Origin: Parus major
Lineage: Eukaryota > Chordata > Aves > Passeriformes > Paridae
Length of the DNA stretch: 64,000 bases
Assembly: GCF_001522545.3 (NCBI RefSeq)
Contig: NC_031771.1
Span: forward strand, 28,021,782-28,085,781
Direction: 5' to 3'
Below the pieces are notes generated by a model. That model saw only the letters and a program-made list of their open reading frames with translations. It ran no database searches and was not told the DNA's origin. The position numbers were made by a program, and so were the translations under genes. Below, piece by piece: positions 1-12,960 of this stretch; position 1 is the first letter of the stretch, and each line of letters begins with the position of its first letter.

Positions 1-3000
1 ATTTTACATTCAAATCTATAATACATTCTAAAAAAAGTATCAATACATCCTAATAAGTACAGAATTATTATTTCACACTCACAGTATCATCCAAATTGTG
101 ACACACACTTGATTTCATAAATTTGTTTTGCTTGTTTGTTTCTAGAAACCAAAGCTGTACCAAGTTCTCTTGCAAATTTCTTGAGTTCTTGAAACAAACA
201 CCAGAGTCTCTGAAGATAGTAAAATACTTCAGGCATTAAGCTGTAATTATATTTATTACCTGTTGCACAGGCAAAATTCTCTAAGTTTTGTATTTTAGCT
301 TTACTCTTAATAAAGCACAAAGGGTCAGCTGCAAAACAGATTTCTGGAAATCTCACAGTCAATGGGCCTCAAGTTACACTTCACTGTAGGCTTTATGCAA
401 ACAAGAGGGGGAAAAAAAAAGGCTGGAGGGGAATAGAATAATGTAGAAATGAAGTCTAGAAGCTAAAGTGACTGACGATCTCTGAAGAGAGTCCAGCTAT
501 TTTCTTAAGTTTGTATTTAGCAAATGGAATAAAATGACAACCAGTGCATCTCACCTACAGCAATACTATCTAACAATATTGAAATGTGAATTACCAAAGA
601 CTAATATTTTAAATATTATAAACCTATCAACATGACTGCATTTTTATAAGCTCCTTGAAAACTGAGATCTTAAAAGCATGTTTTGCAGATTCATGCTTTT
701 TTTCCCCTCACGACAGACTATTCTTCCAACAGATTACATTCATTTATGTAACAATCTAAATCAAAAGTGTAAATTTTACTTTTACCAAACCTAATGCCAG
801 ACAAATTCATGTGCTTTGTTTTCTGGGGTGACAGGGTATGTCCACTGGGTTGGTTTGTTGATTGGCTTGGTTTTTTTTAAAAAAAGGAAACTACTATCAA
901 TTTTTAGAAGAACAATATAAAAATTGTACAATCAAAGTATGAAAACATGAAAGTTACAAGAAAAAAAAATCTCATGTGCATTGTCATTGTTTAGCACATG
1001 GTCTGGTTTCCAAACAAATCTGAAAACCTGTATTAGTCTGCTGGAAAGAAAAACTTTATTTAAAGAAGAACAAACCACACACTCATCCCAGCTCAAATCA
1101 GTATGTGTACCATGAAAAGACTTAAAACAAACTCAAGGAACGTAAACACTGTGGTGGAGGAAGATGTGCTTTTTGGGAGTTTTGCTTTGAAAGAAACCCC
1201 TCTTCTTTCAAAGACATCAGTGCCCCAGTCAGAGCTGATCTACTCAGATCTGGAAGTCAAAAATCTCCTCCTGAACTTCCTAGGGTATTTAAACATCAGG
1301 ACTATTTAAGTCATACTTTAATTTTACTCAGAGATGTGTTCAAATTTATGGAATTAAATACTCCTGGAGGGATCCTGAAATGCCATGCTACAGCTTTTCT
1401 CCATGGAAATCAGACACAAGGTTTGAAATCCCTCTGATAAAGGAAAAGTCTTGTATCTGTCTCATCACGTGTTAAGCCTGAGGAAAGAACAGCAGATTTC
1501 TTTACTGCAAGAAAGAGGCACTGGCACTGCAGTTTTCTAAGAGCATACATAACATGAATAAAGTACTCAATTAAAAGCCATCTGGGAAGTTCAGCAAAAA
1601 ATGTCATCTGAATTTGGAGACAGCTCAGATGATAAAAAAAGCATCACCTCAGCTTGCCAGGAGCAGAGCATTTCTGGATATACACAGGAGTCAAGCTTTT
1701 TAGGTAGTCAGAAACTACTAATAAGAAGAGTATCAAGACACATTAGCTTTTTTTCTGCTCTCCTGTCTCACAGCAAAGATAGGTCAGTCATTTTGTAATG
1801 ACATAGACGATATGCACAAATGACAATAATTACCTAGGCCAGAACTGCAGGATAAAAGCCCTGGAAAACCTTGAGATTGAAGTAAACTTTCCAGCCAAGG
1901 TCAAATGTCTTAAAATACAACAAAAACTTACCTTTCCTCCTGCCTATTCTATGAACTGCATGTACTTTAACAACAGAAGACAAAGAAAATGCCTCCATCA
2001 ATTACTTCAACTTTGAATTATGTCATCTCCAAAATATTCTTCTGTTTCGATACAATTTTAATAAATGAATAACCTTAGCCCTGAACTTGAGCAGTAACTG
2101 AGGATACTATTACAAATATAAAATTGGCAATAAAATCAACTTTAGCTGAGTCTAACTTCATAATAGCACACTCAGTGTCACATTCCCTGCCTCATCAGTA
2201 TAAAAACAGGACTTCAATTTTCCTGTCCAAAACCTTTAAAATCCTATTTCCATACAATTTTTCTGCATTCCATTAAAAACCCCACACATAGTAAGAAAAA
2301 GCCCACCCACACCACAAAAACCCAAACCAATCACTATCTGGTGGGAATGCAAAAAAGGTTGACTCTAAACAGACAAAACTGAAATGAATTGTGAAAGCAA
2401 AGGATGCAACAGCGCCACAGTTTTGACCTTTAGAAGGACCCAGCTTTTCAGCAAACATGAATTCCTTTGTATTGGAGGTGAAATGGCAAATATTTCCTGT
2501 TATTAAGGAAGGTTTTGGATTACCTTCTCACTCAAATACAAGACTTCTGATAACTAGCCACAATGACAATGAAAAGACTTTAAAGACTATCCTGAAGCTG
2601 TACTTAAAAGCAGATCATGTTGCTATTGGGAAGAACAATAACACTGCATACATGGCCATCACAAAAATTGCATTAAGCTTTTTTGATGGTGCAAACAATT
2701 TCAGGGCTCTGACAGCTAGGAATTTTGCCTCTCCTAATTTCAGATATAAAACCAACAACCATAGAACATAAAAACTAATGACCTGCTGCTTTAAAGGTCA
2801 GAAGATCTGAAAATAAAGACTGAACTTTAACCCTTTGATGCCATCACAACCACAGCCCCCACAAATATCCCAGGCTCACAAAAGCAGCCTTCCTATCAAG
2901 CTTAGTTTGGAAAGAGCCACCAGAATTTTTAACAAGGCTTTGAATCACAGAAAGGTTTTGTCTTTGGAACTTTTCACTGATGATTCTACAACTGCAGAGT

Positions 3001-6000
3001 TTTGTTCCTTTATTCCCTCCATACCATGTTTTCAGCTTCAGTGGTAACAGAGATACCACTGCTTCAGTGTCATTCAAAGCAAGAGGTAGCCTTTAAGTAA
3101 CCAAACAAATTTTTGTGTAGTTCAGAGCAAAAACTGATGTTATGTGTAAAAATCCCATTAAAAAAGCACAGATAAGATGCAAAACAACAGAGCTCTTCAG
3201 TTGAATATGAAATCTGATACTTTACATGGGTAGTCAGGTTCAAATTACTATTTTGCAGCCGTATTTGAGTATGCAGCTACAATGCACAGGCTGCAATCTC
3301 AAAACACCTTATTTTATCATACCTTTACAGTTTAACTATCTCTAGTCACCAGAGCAGAAGAAATAGATGTGAATCTACAAGATACTCCACACTTTGACCC
3401 CAATCTAGCATTGCACAGAAGCAGCAGCTGATCTTTCAGCACAGAGTCCCTCTGAATAGTTTCCTGATCAGATTAAAGTATTCACATCATACCTAAGGGA
3501 AGAGAATCAGCTCCTGTCTAACTGATGCATGTGACTCACACCTAAAACATGAATTAGCTCCATGACACTGAGCATGGCTAACTGAGGAACAAGTTTGATG
3601 GGCAATCACAGGAAAGAGAGGTCAAGAAGACCTCTGAGAAATCACCTAGGTCATGCCTTCAGCAATGACATCACTAACCAACACCAACTACAAAATCACT
3701 CAGAGGAGACAATAACCCATACCATATAATGACACCAGTAACAATTATCACCAGCTAGAAATGGAAAAAGAGTAAAAAAGGTAATTAAATTTACATTAGT
3801 AAGCAGGAGCAACAAAAACTAGAGAAAAAGGGAAAATAAAAATATGGTGTCCTGGTTTCTAGAGTAATACCCCATAGAAGACATAGTTTAGTCCAATATC
3901 AAAAGGCAGCTTTAACTCAAAAATTTGTGGATTAGTTATTTGTAACTAACTCCAGCTAATTGCACATGGCATGCCCTGTGAATTGAGAGATAATTAAACA
4001 CATTTAGTGACAACAATTGAATTCTAAGAATACACTTGATCCCCTTGAGGCCCAATTTTCTCTGTTTTAATCCTGCTCACTTATTTCCACTTAAATAATA
4101 GCTCTGCTTGCCTCTGGCTGAGCAAAGTTCAGGATTACACCACTAATTAACTAGTGGCACTGGGATTTCTAGGCCTACACAAAGTAGCAAAGACTTTAGT
4201 TGAGCAAGTGCCCTAGAAACTCTGCTATGCCACTGACTTTTACTTCCTTGGAACAGGAATTACTTTCTTGGTTCATCTGTGGTAGGGTTACATATTTTCA
4301 AAGATTACATAGCATCGGCAAATGCAAGAACATGACCTTGGAGAGAAAGCTTTCTGTATTATGAACATCTGCAAGGTAATCTTAATTGTTTGAATTCCTA
4401 CTTGTATGGACTGATTCTGAAAACTTACACACAGCCCACTTGCAAATTTTTAAGCCTAATTCTTTGTGTCTCCACTGACTGCAAACTGAACTTAACTGGA
4501 CTCAACTAACTGTGGACTCAACTGCACCAATTCTGCCTTTGCAGAATGGTATAACTAAAGGCAGCCTAAGTGAAAGGGAACTGGCTATTACATACAATTT
4601 ATCTTTTCTGACTAGAAAAAAACCTCGAGCTTCCCAAAGACTGTCTTGATTTGAAACTGAATATTTTAAAACACCTAAAGGCTGAAAATACATTATATAA
4701 CTGAAAACACATTCTTAGCAGGTATGACACATACTGTTATTACAATGTTTTGCCTGTTGTCATTTTATTTAGACCAAATTAAACAGTCCTGAAATAAAAA
4801 AACACTTCTTTGGCAACTCTCCCATCACACTGCACAAAGATACATGTGGTACAATGCATCTTTGGGAAACTAAGTGGAAATTTTGAAACCTACCCCTTTT
4901 AGTATTCAACAAATGATTATTCCTGTAGGCATTCTTCTTTTCCAGAAAGTATTAAAGGGTCTTTTTCTGATTAATCTGAAGACAGCAAGTAACCACTTTT
5001 AAGAAAATCTATTTAAAACCTTTTATTATAAAAGCTAGAGTGGAGTACCATGTGCATCATGGCATAAGAACTAAAAACTGCTTCAATACCTAAAAAAAAT
5101 CTCTAGCTCTTGTAGCACAGTTCAAGTGTTTCCAACTGTCCAGTTTCAGACTATTTGCAGTTTCCAAAACAGCTGATGAAAAATTAAATCCCACCTGGAC
5201 ACATTTTGTAGGGCACATTACAGGTTCCCTAAAACACTTTACCATTTCACATAAAAGAAAGAACATACTTCTTATGCTTTCTGCAGCTAAATTGCTACAC
5301 AAGTGAATTATTTCATTTCTGCCTTCTCGAGACAATGATACTTTTTGACAGTGACATTTAAGTGTTCTACATTCATCTTACAGGGCTGGAGATAGCTCAA
5401 ATTGAATCAAGATTTCTTTGATAAGTGCAATAGGCCTGCAAGAAACTATTTTTGAAATACTTCCATTTCATCTAGGTGAATTTTTGTTGGTTTGTGAGGT
5501 TTTTCTCCCTAAGAATATTATTTCTCAATACTATTGATCCATTATGATTAACTGAGTACCTAGAAAGAGTTTCAGATATTTTAAAAAAACATTATCAACT
5601 GAATCTCTTGATAAATAGACATTCTGGAAAGAAGACACACAGTCATGAGAGCTTGATCCAAGTGCTATTTTTACAAGTAAACCTGAACGAGGCAATTTAG
5701 GCTAGCAAAAAACATCAACTTCAAAAGCTATTTGTTTATCTTAAAGTATTTTACTACTGGAAAAAGAAAAAAAATACTTTTTTTTTGCCTTTAATCCCCC
5801 AAACTTCTTTATTTAAACTGAAGTTTACAAAGTATTAGCTCTAAGTTTCTGAACTGCATACTTGGAAATGTGTAGTTCTCTGGGCAGCTCACAGACAGAG
5901 GGAAACACCCCTTCCTGACCATAAAAGGTCCGAGTGCATGTTCTCAAGCGGAAAATGTGTGGGATCTTATTTACAAACGTATAAATACATGCCATTCCTT

Positions 6001-9000
6001 TGCGCTCACAGGCACAGTTGAAAGCGAGCCAGAAAAGGAAGTACTAGCAACTTGATCTGAGATTTCTACTACATTTTGTCTGGCAAGGTACCACTTCAGC
6101 CTGTATTTTCATAAATGTCTAATTATTGCAGTGAATAAGGTCAGAAAATACTGCCCAAATCTGAACAGTACTTTTCAATTTGTGCTCCAAGCATCTATTT
6201 CCCTTCATTCCTCCCCCAACACCTTTACAGCCTCTAAGGCAGAGACAGGAGACCTGGGGACAAGGCTCAGGAGATCCAGCAGCAATCAAGAAATGAATCT
6301 CACAGCAAGCAGTTGTTCTTTTGGAAAGGGTTTCCAAAGAGCCACTGGCAATCAGCATGGCACTGTCCTCAGGGACACCAGTCCCTGCTCTCAGCACTGC
6401 CTACCAACAACCAGGCTTGGGTCACCGCAGGCTTGACTTAACAGGGTCATCCAGATTTCAGCAGAGCATGCATTAGGCTGTTCATGATTGCAGAATTCAC
6501 TCATTCTCCCAAAACCCATTAGAGAGAAAAAACCAAAACAAATAATAGTTCAATTGCTAGGCTCTCCCTAAATAAGAAAGGCAATCTTGGAAATTATCCT
6601 TTAAATTATCTCAAATTAAATTACAAATAATTTTCCGGGGTAAATTTAAAGGTGACTTTCAATTCAACAATTTAAACAAAATAGTGCTGTGTCATCTTCT
6701 AGAACTGCAGAATTTAAACATACTACTAGAAAATAAGTATCTAGTTCTTATCTTACCATCTCTACCTGACAAAGTTAATGAGGATTATCATTTCAGTAGG
6801 TGTTACTTATTCCATGCATAAGAATTGGAACTTCAGAGCATAGAAAAAACGAGAGGTAGACATGTTCTCTATTAATTTACTTTTCTAAGAATATTTTTTA
6901 TTTCGGTTGCAGTCAAAAACCCCACTTCTAAATGCAGAATGGCATCCAAATGCTGGCTCCAGAGACAATTGAAAGATAGTTAGATGAAGCATCTGGTATT
7001 CTAAAATGTTTTTCTTCATGTAAAAAACCCTAGAAAACATTGTGTTTAAAGAGGAGGGTGGAGTGGAAATCAATCACAGTGCACACACAAGGTAGGCAAA
7101 GGTGGGGTTACCTCATGAGAGAAACTCAATAGTAAACAAATAAAATTCAACTCTAAAATAGGGCAAGGAACAGGATGAGAAAAGAGCAACTACTTTGCAA
7201 TATCTTAATATCACTGGCCACACTGAAGAACCTGCTTACCCCCAGGGGCAGGTTCTCCTGCAAACTAGGATTTAAAATAATCAGCAAGGAGTAAAAAAAA
7301 CCCAAACCATCAAATCTCTGCTCTTGTTAGGAAGAGGCATAATGGAAGAATAGATTCTGGCCATGAAGGTTTACAAATGAAAAAAATGTCCAAGGGAAGA
7401 AAACCAAGGCCAAAACAAACAAAACACCACTTGACACCACAACCTCATGCTAGGAAAGAACACTTGAGAAAGTTTGCTTTCCATTTTTACAGTCACCACC
7501 TGATGTACAGCATCTTTTACCCCTATTAACAACGATATACTTGAAGTGGAACATTGAAATGTCTTGATGCTGTGAAATTTATAGCTTTGACTCGCTGCAG
7601 TCTCTATCACCTCCAGATCTGAGCACAACACAAAGCAATTTCAGAGCATCTTTCCCATGTGAGGAGCTGCTGTCTGTCCTACTGGGACAGGACTACACAG
7701 CTGAGAGGAAAACCTGAGTATTAAGAAGCTGAGGCAAAAGCATGGAAAACCAGAGAAAACACTATTACTGTGTAAATCCAGGGTCCACTTGTATCTTGAA
7801 TACTACTTCTCAGTAATTTTGATACTCAAAATATCAGAAGATATATACTTCATGTGCATTTTTGCACATACACATGTGCATATTTGCTACAGGCAAACAC
7901 ACAAACACTCTGCAGAAGAACAGTGTGGCAGACCCAAGGCTTGGAGCAGCTACTAGCTGAGGCTCCATGATAGCTGGTCAAATCTAAAAATCATAGGCAA
8001 AACCAAAGAGCAAGATGATGCTAAATAAAATGATCCAACACTGTGCATGAAACAACCAAAATAAGATATTTACCACTTATGTGGTTAAACTTTCTCACTA
8101 GAAATTGCATATAGCAAAAGTTTACAAGATGTCAAAAGTCTCTTGGTCTACCAAACACTCAAATTCTGCCTGCAACTTCTAAAAATTTCTGACTCCTACA
8201 ACACTGTAAGGCAGGAGAATAGTCCAGGGAATGATTGTTACATTCCATACTGGGTACTGTCAAACAAAACACACTGAGCCAATGGTACCTTTAATTTGGC
8301 TGGAAATAGCTGCTATTACCTTCTAGAACTTTCTCAAGGAATTGCTTTGGCACACAGGTTTCATTACTAGCGCTTTCTTTTAATCTACAGTCTTGAGATC
8401 ACAGCATTATATTTAACCTTATCTCTTCCTTTTGGCCTCATTACCATTTGATGATATTCAAAATTCACATATTATTCCATATCTTTAATTACATTGCCTG
8501 CCTTTAATAAAATTGTTTCATCTCAAATACAAAGCACTCCTTTCTGAGTACAGTCAACCACATTTTTTTCTTGAATTCTCCTCTGCCTAATATCAATTAT
8601 ATAAACTACCTACCACTAAGTTTTGCTTATTTAAAAATACCCATATTTACAAGGTAAATTGATAATTCTTATTTTTTTCATGGTAAATAGGAGTCCTGTC
8701 TGAGTAAACTTCTCAATTTTTCTGCCCATAACTCTGTTCCATTTCCCTTCTCTTTCACAAAGATTTTAGTTCTGTTTTCAAGCCCTGGTTCCTATGGCTT
8801 CTCCAAGTTTAAAATGAAATTTAACAAATGGACATTCAGTCAGATCTTCTATGTAAATATCTCAAAAAATACTATAAATGATCCAAAGTTGTGTAAAGTT
8901 GGGCAACAGAACAGCAACTACATTCTTAACAGATGTAAATGGTCGATAAGAACCTCAAAGCAGTATATAAAAGGTTGCTCTAACAGCAGACATTATTGTA

Positions 9001-12000
9001 GAGCAAGAAAATGAAGTGTTTAGAAAGGAATTTATGGGGACCACAAGCAATTCTCCAATTTGATTTTGGTCAAAGCTGTGCTAACCTGCAGCAAGTGATA
9101 GGGGATGTCAGCCTCCATCTAAACCCCCCAGCATGAATGGGGGGAAAAGAAAGGTAAAAACATAACAAAACAAGCAACAAAACCCTCACAAACAATTAAA
9201 GAAGAGCCTTCATGTCTCCACCAGTACAAGTCAAACAGATGTAAGTCAAGCAGAGTCTTCAAACCTTCTTCATCTAACATTCTGTATTTATCTGGAAGCT
9301 TACTCAAGTAGTAGCTAAACCTAATTTCAGCCAAGATAAAAGAATAGAACCCCAACCTTGTGCTTTCAACTGCAGGCTCCTTGTTCTTTGTTACTACCTA
9401 AATGATGCTGTGATACCAAGAAATATAACTGAAGTTTTACACTGAGAGACTGTCATTAAATTAAGTCCCTGGCAGCATTTTTGCCTCAAGGCAGTAATAA
9501 AAAGGTCTTCATGATCCTGGAAGATTTCTGTAGGTGCTTCAAGAAAGTTGTTGACAGTACCTAATACAGAGCTACAGCTTGCAAAGTGTACATTTAAATT
9601 GCATATGAATACAATTGTTGGAGGTGGCATCGTCATCATTAGATAACCCTCTGCAGAAAGAACAAGATGGTAAAATTCTGAAGCAAATTATAAGAAAGCT
9701 ATGAAAAGAAAACAGAAATATATCTAACCTCAGAAATTAACAACATAAAAATATTTTATTTTACCTTAAAAAAGACAAGTATCTGAACCTATTTAGAGCT
9801 ATTTTCTGGACACAATCTCTTTGAATGTAATATTGCTTAGTTGAACTGGTATTTGTAAATAGAGGTTTGAAGAAGTAGGGAAAATATTGCACCTAGAAAC
9901 AATGTACCAGATACTCTATTTATAAAGGAATAAAATTCAGAAAAGCTGAATTACATGCAGAAGGCTTCAGTTCTTGAGGAAATTTCTGAAGGAAATTTCA
10001 GAGCAGGATGATTTTTTTTTAGAAAAAGGGTACCCACCTTAAAAATAAAACACAAGTGTAATTTTCAGAGAATAAAAGCCATTTCTGTGAATTAGATCTT
10101 GTTTGCTTACATACATTCTTATAATCTGCAAAGTATTACTACTTTTGTCTTGCTACTGTCGCTACTTTTTAAACACAGAGTTTATGGAACTGCAAAAGAC
10201 AGCATCTTTGCAGTATCTCTTTCTCTAGTGAAAAGAAAGCATTTATTCACATTACCTGGCTAAAAACCATCAATATCTTTCAAGGAAAAGATCTAGAGAA
10301 AAATTTTTTACCAGATACAGCATTTTATTGGACGTATTTTTTTTTAACCGTCTTGCTCATGCTCTACTGTTTGCTGCCCAAAGTAACAGTAACAAACATC
10401 TTGATCCTTTGAGCAAATAATCCCACTGTGTTTATGGGGTGCTCTTTGTCATCAAGTCCTCTTGGACAGAGGGAGTGATGATTTTTTGTTTTGTTCAGTC
10501 CTCAGGAACTGCACCCCAGACAACTCCAGTAAGATGCCAGATCCATCCCTCTTGCCGTTCTCTGTGACAGAAAGCAGATGCTAGCTGAGCTCTCAAACCC
10601 TGATGCCAACCATTATAACTTATTTCTGCAAAAGGTGATTCCAGAGGCTCCAGGGCTGTTCACAGGCAGAGAAATTACCAAAGCTCCTCTTCCTCCTGTT
10701 TTCCCCTATCCACATATAAATACATATTTAACCATTTCTGATCAATATCTTTTTGGCAGGTGCAAGCTGCTGACCTTTCTAATCAAAAAAACCAACCCTT
10801 TAACCACTGTCTGGTTTGCACACTATTTTGTTAGGGCTCAATTTATTTTAAAAAACTTCCAAATCACACACATCCACACCAAAAAAAAAAAAAAAAATCA
10901 GGAAGAAGAGAAGAAGGGAAGCCTTGGATGCAATTTTATTTATCCTCAGAAACATTTCAGGAATTAAGAAATAATCCACTTAAAAAGTGCCAGGAATAAC
11001 AACAAAATAAAAGCTTGCAGTGAATCCATCTTGGCACCAAGGTGCCACTGAGCAGTTTGTCACATTCTCTCTGGCTTCAAGGACCAAGTTCCTAGTGGAA
11101 GCATAAGCACGTGCCAGAAAAGTAAATACATTGATAACTTTCAGACAGAGATATGGTTTTCCAACTGCCATCAGGTTTCATTTTTTAAATGCCTTGGTCT
11201 TGATTTTTAGAAGTATTACAATTTCCTCTTGTTTAAACTAATGACTATTATTGGTACAAAGCCATCCCTGAAAGCCACATTTATTCGCCACACAAAAGAC
11301 AAGCAATTTCAAAGGCCATGTCTGATATTTTAATTTTGGTGCACCACAAGAAAACCACAAGAAAATAGAGATTGCTTATGTTATGAATCCAATATTGATA
11401 AAAACCCCAAGCACCTGCTACTTTATCTGTAGTTCATCAGACACATAAATGCTTACATGACATTGAAAAATGTTTTACCATGAAAAAACTGTAATAGCTG
11501 AAAGAATGTTTGTCTCTTCACTCCCTGGAATATGAGCCCTGATTAACTACCTGTTTATACTACCAACATCACCATACAAACATAACATACACTGTTTGGA
11601 GTGTACAGCCCATCAAAAAGATGTCACTAATGCTGAGGACAAACCAAGCCAGTATATTGCAGTGTTATGAACTAATCACCATCTTTTCTGTTACAGCTTC
11701 GTGTCCTGTACCAGTGAAAAATCTTCCAAACTCCCCTTTTAAATACTTCTACATGATGGAAGAATAAGGTAATGTCAATCTAGCAGTATAAAATAGGTTC
11801 TTCATGCACAACAGGATGAAAAAAATAATTAACCCCATTCAGTAATCATCAAAGAAGAGCTACTGTGCTGGAGCCCTTTTGTTCATTCTTCTACTACAGA
11901 AAGGAAAAAGATACAGAGAAAAATAATTTCTATGCAGTGTTGTCACAGCATCTTGGTTTCTTCTATTCTTAACTTTCAATGCACACTTTTCACATTTCTG

Positions 12001-12831
12001 TCTTTACCTCTCAACATATACCACTTCCTTATGCTTTAATGCATTTGATGTTCAACTATTCCGAAAACTGCAAAAAAGAGCGTTTCTCCCTTGCCATTAA
12101 GGCAGAAGCATGGGGAGTTTTGTTACAGTTTTTATAAAATTTTTATCAAGAGCACAGATATTTATGTCTGTCCATTAGTATTTTACTGAAAATGGAGAAG
12201 AGATCCAGTTGTTCAGCATACAGCTTGGATTCCTCAGCTAACTGAGTATAAGAGAACTATAAAAGAAAATAAAACTCAAAATATGAAAGCATGATTAGCT
12301 TTTATCCTTCAAATACTATTTTACATAAATAAGCTTTAATATATTTTAACCATTATTAGTTTGTTGTTTTTTTCCAGATAAGAAGAAATTCAGATGCAGT
12401 AAATGATTTTTATAGCTAGACAGGCACAGCCACCATAGCAAACATGATCACAACTGCTGAACTTTATTTCACACTTAATGGGCATAATCAAAAATCTGGA
12501 AAAGAAGTCCTCAAGATATTTCCCTTTTCCAGGCTTTGAATTAATGGCAAGGTCTTGATCTTGCAAATGTGAATCATGTAATTTTTTCATTCTAACTAGA
12601 TCAAATCACTTCCCAACTTCAGTGGAATTTCTCATACAAGGTCAAGCCTTTTTATGTATCTTAGGGAACAACTCTGCAATGCATCTTTGCATCTTTTAAT
12701 TCTATCCAATGCAAAGTACTGTCAGTGGGGAAGTTCAGCTGGTAACACACTATTTATAAAAAAAGTATACATGCTCAGTAGGCATAATAAATTGTTAGTA
12801 AATATAATAGCATGTTTTATAGTAATTAGCA
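1..12831. other. PDGFC: PDGFC intron 1, distal part: no gene recognised
   Basis: AT-rich, unique-looking sequence lies downstream of the PDGFC exon 1 donor, so it is intronic if exon 2 is beyond the window. All open frames are short and show no family resemblance. I looked for the next PDGFC exon on the minus strand (start of the CUB domain, residues near VQDPQHERIITV in human) and did not see it. No CR1, LTR or DNA transposon was recognised. There is one 17-A run at 10881-10897. Confidence 0.6.
10881..10897. repeat. Poly-A run (17 A)
   Basis: An uninterrupted run of 17 A follows a CA-rich stretch (CACACACATCCACACC). It may be a decayed retroelement tail, but no element body is recognisable beside it. 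Confidence 0.8.
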
Positions 12832-12960
12832 AGTTTAGAACTGCTTTTATGTTAAGGATTTGACCAAAGCAGGGACAGAAATTAATATTTTTGATAGTTT
12901 AGAACTGCTTTTATGTTAAGGATTTGACCAAAGCAGGGACAGAAATTAATATTTTTGATA
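12832..12960. repeat. Perfect 64-bp tandem duplication
   Basis: The 64-base unit starting AGTTTAGAACTGC and ending ATATTTTTGAT occurs twice head to tail (12832-12895 and 12896-12959) with no mismatch. The unit is ordinary intronic sequence. Perfect identity means it is very recent, polymorphic, or an assembly artefact. Confidence 0.97.

Noticed and set aside
3846..3960. TGTCCTGGTTTC start as an LTR boundary
   Set aside because: Only about a dozen bases resemble an avian LTR 5' end; no further LTR text follows.
6119..6436. Overlapping 92- and 101-codon frames on opposite strands
   Set aside because: Neither resembles a known protein; a locally GC-richer patch inside the intron explains the lack of stops.
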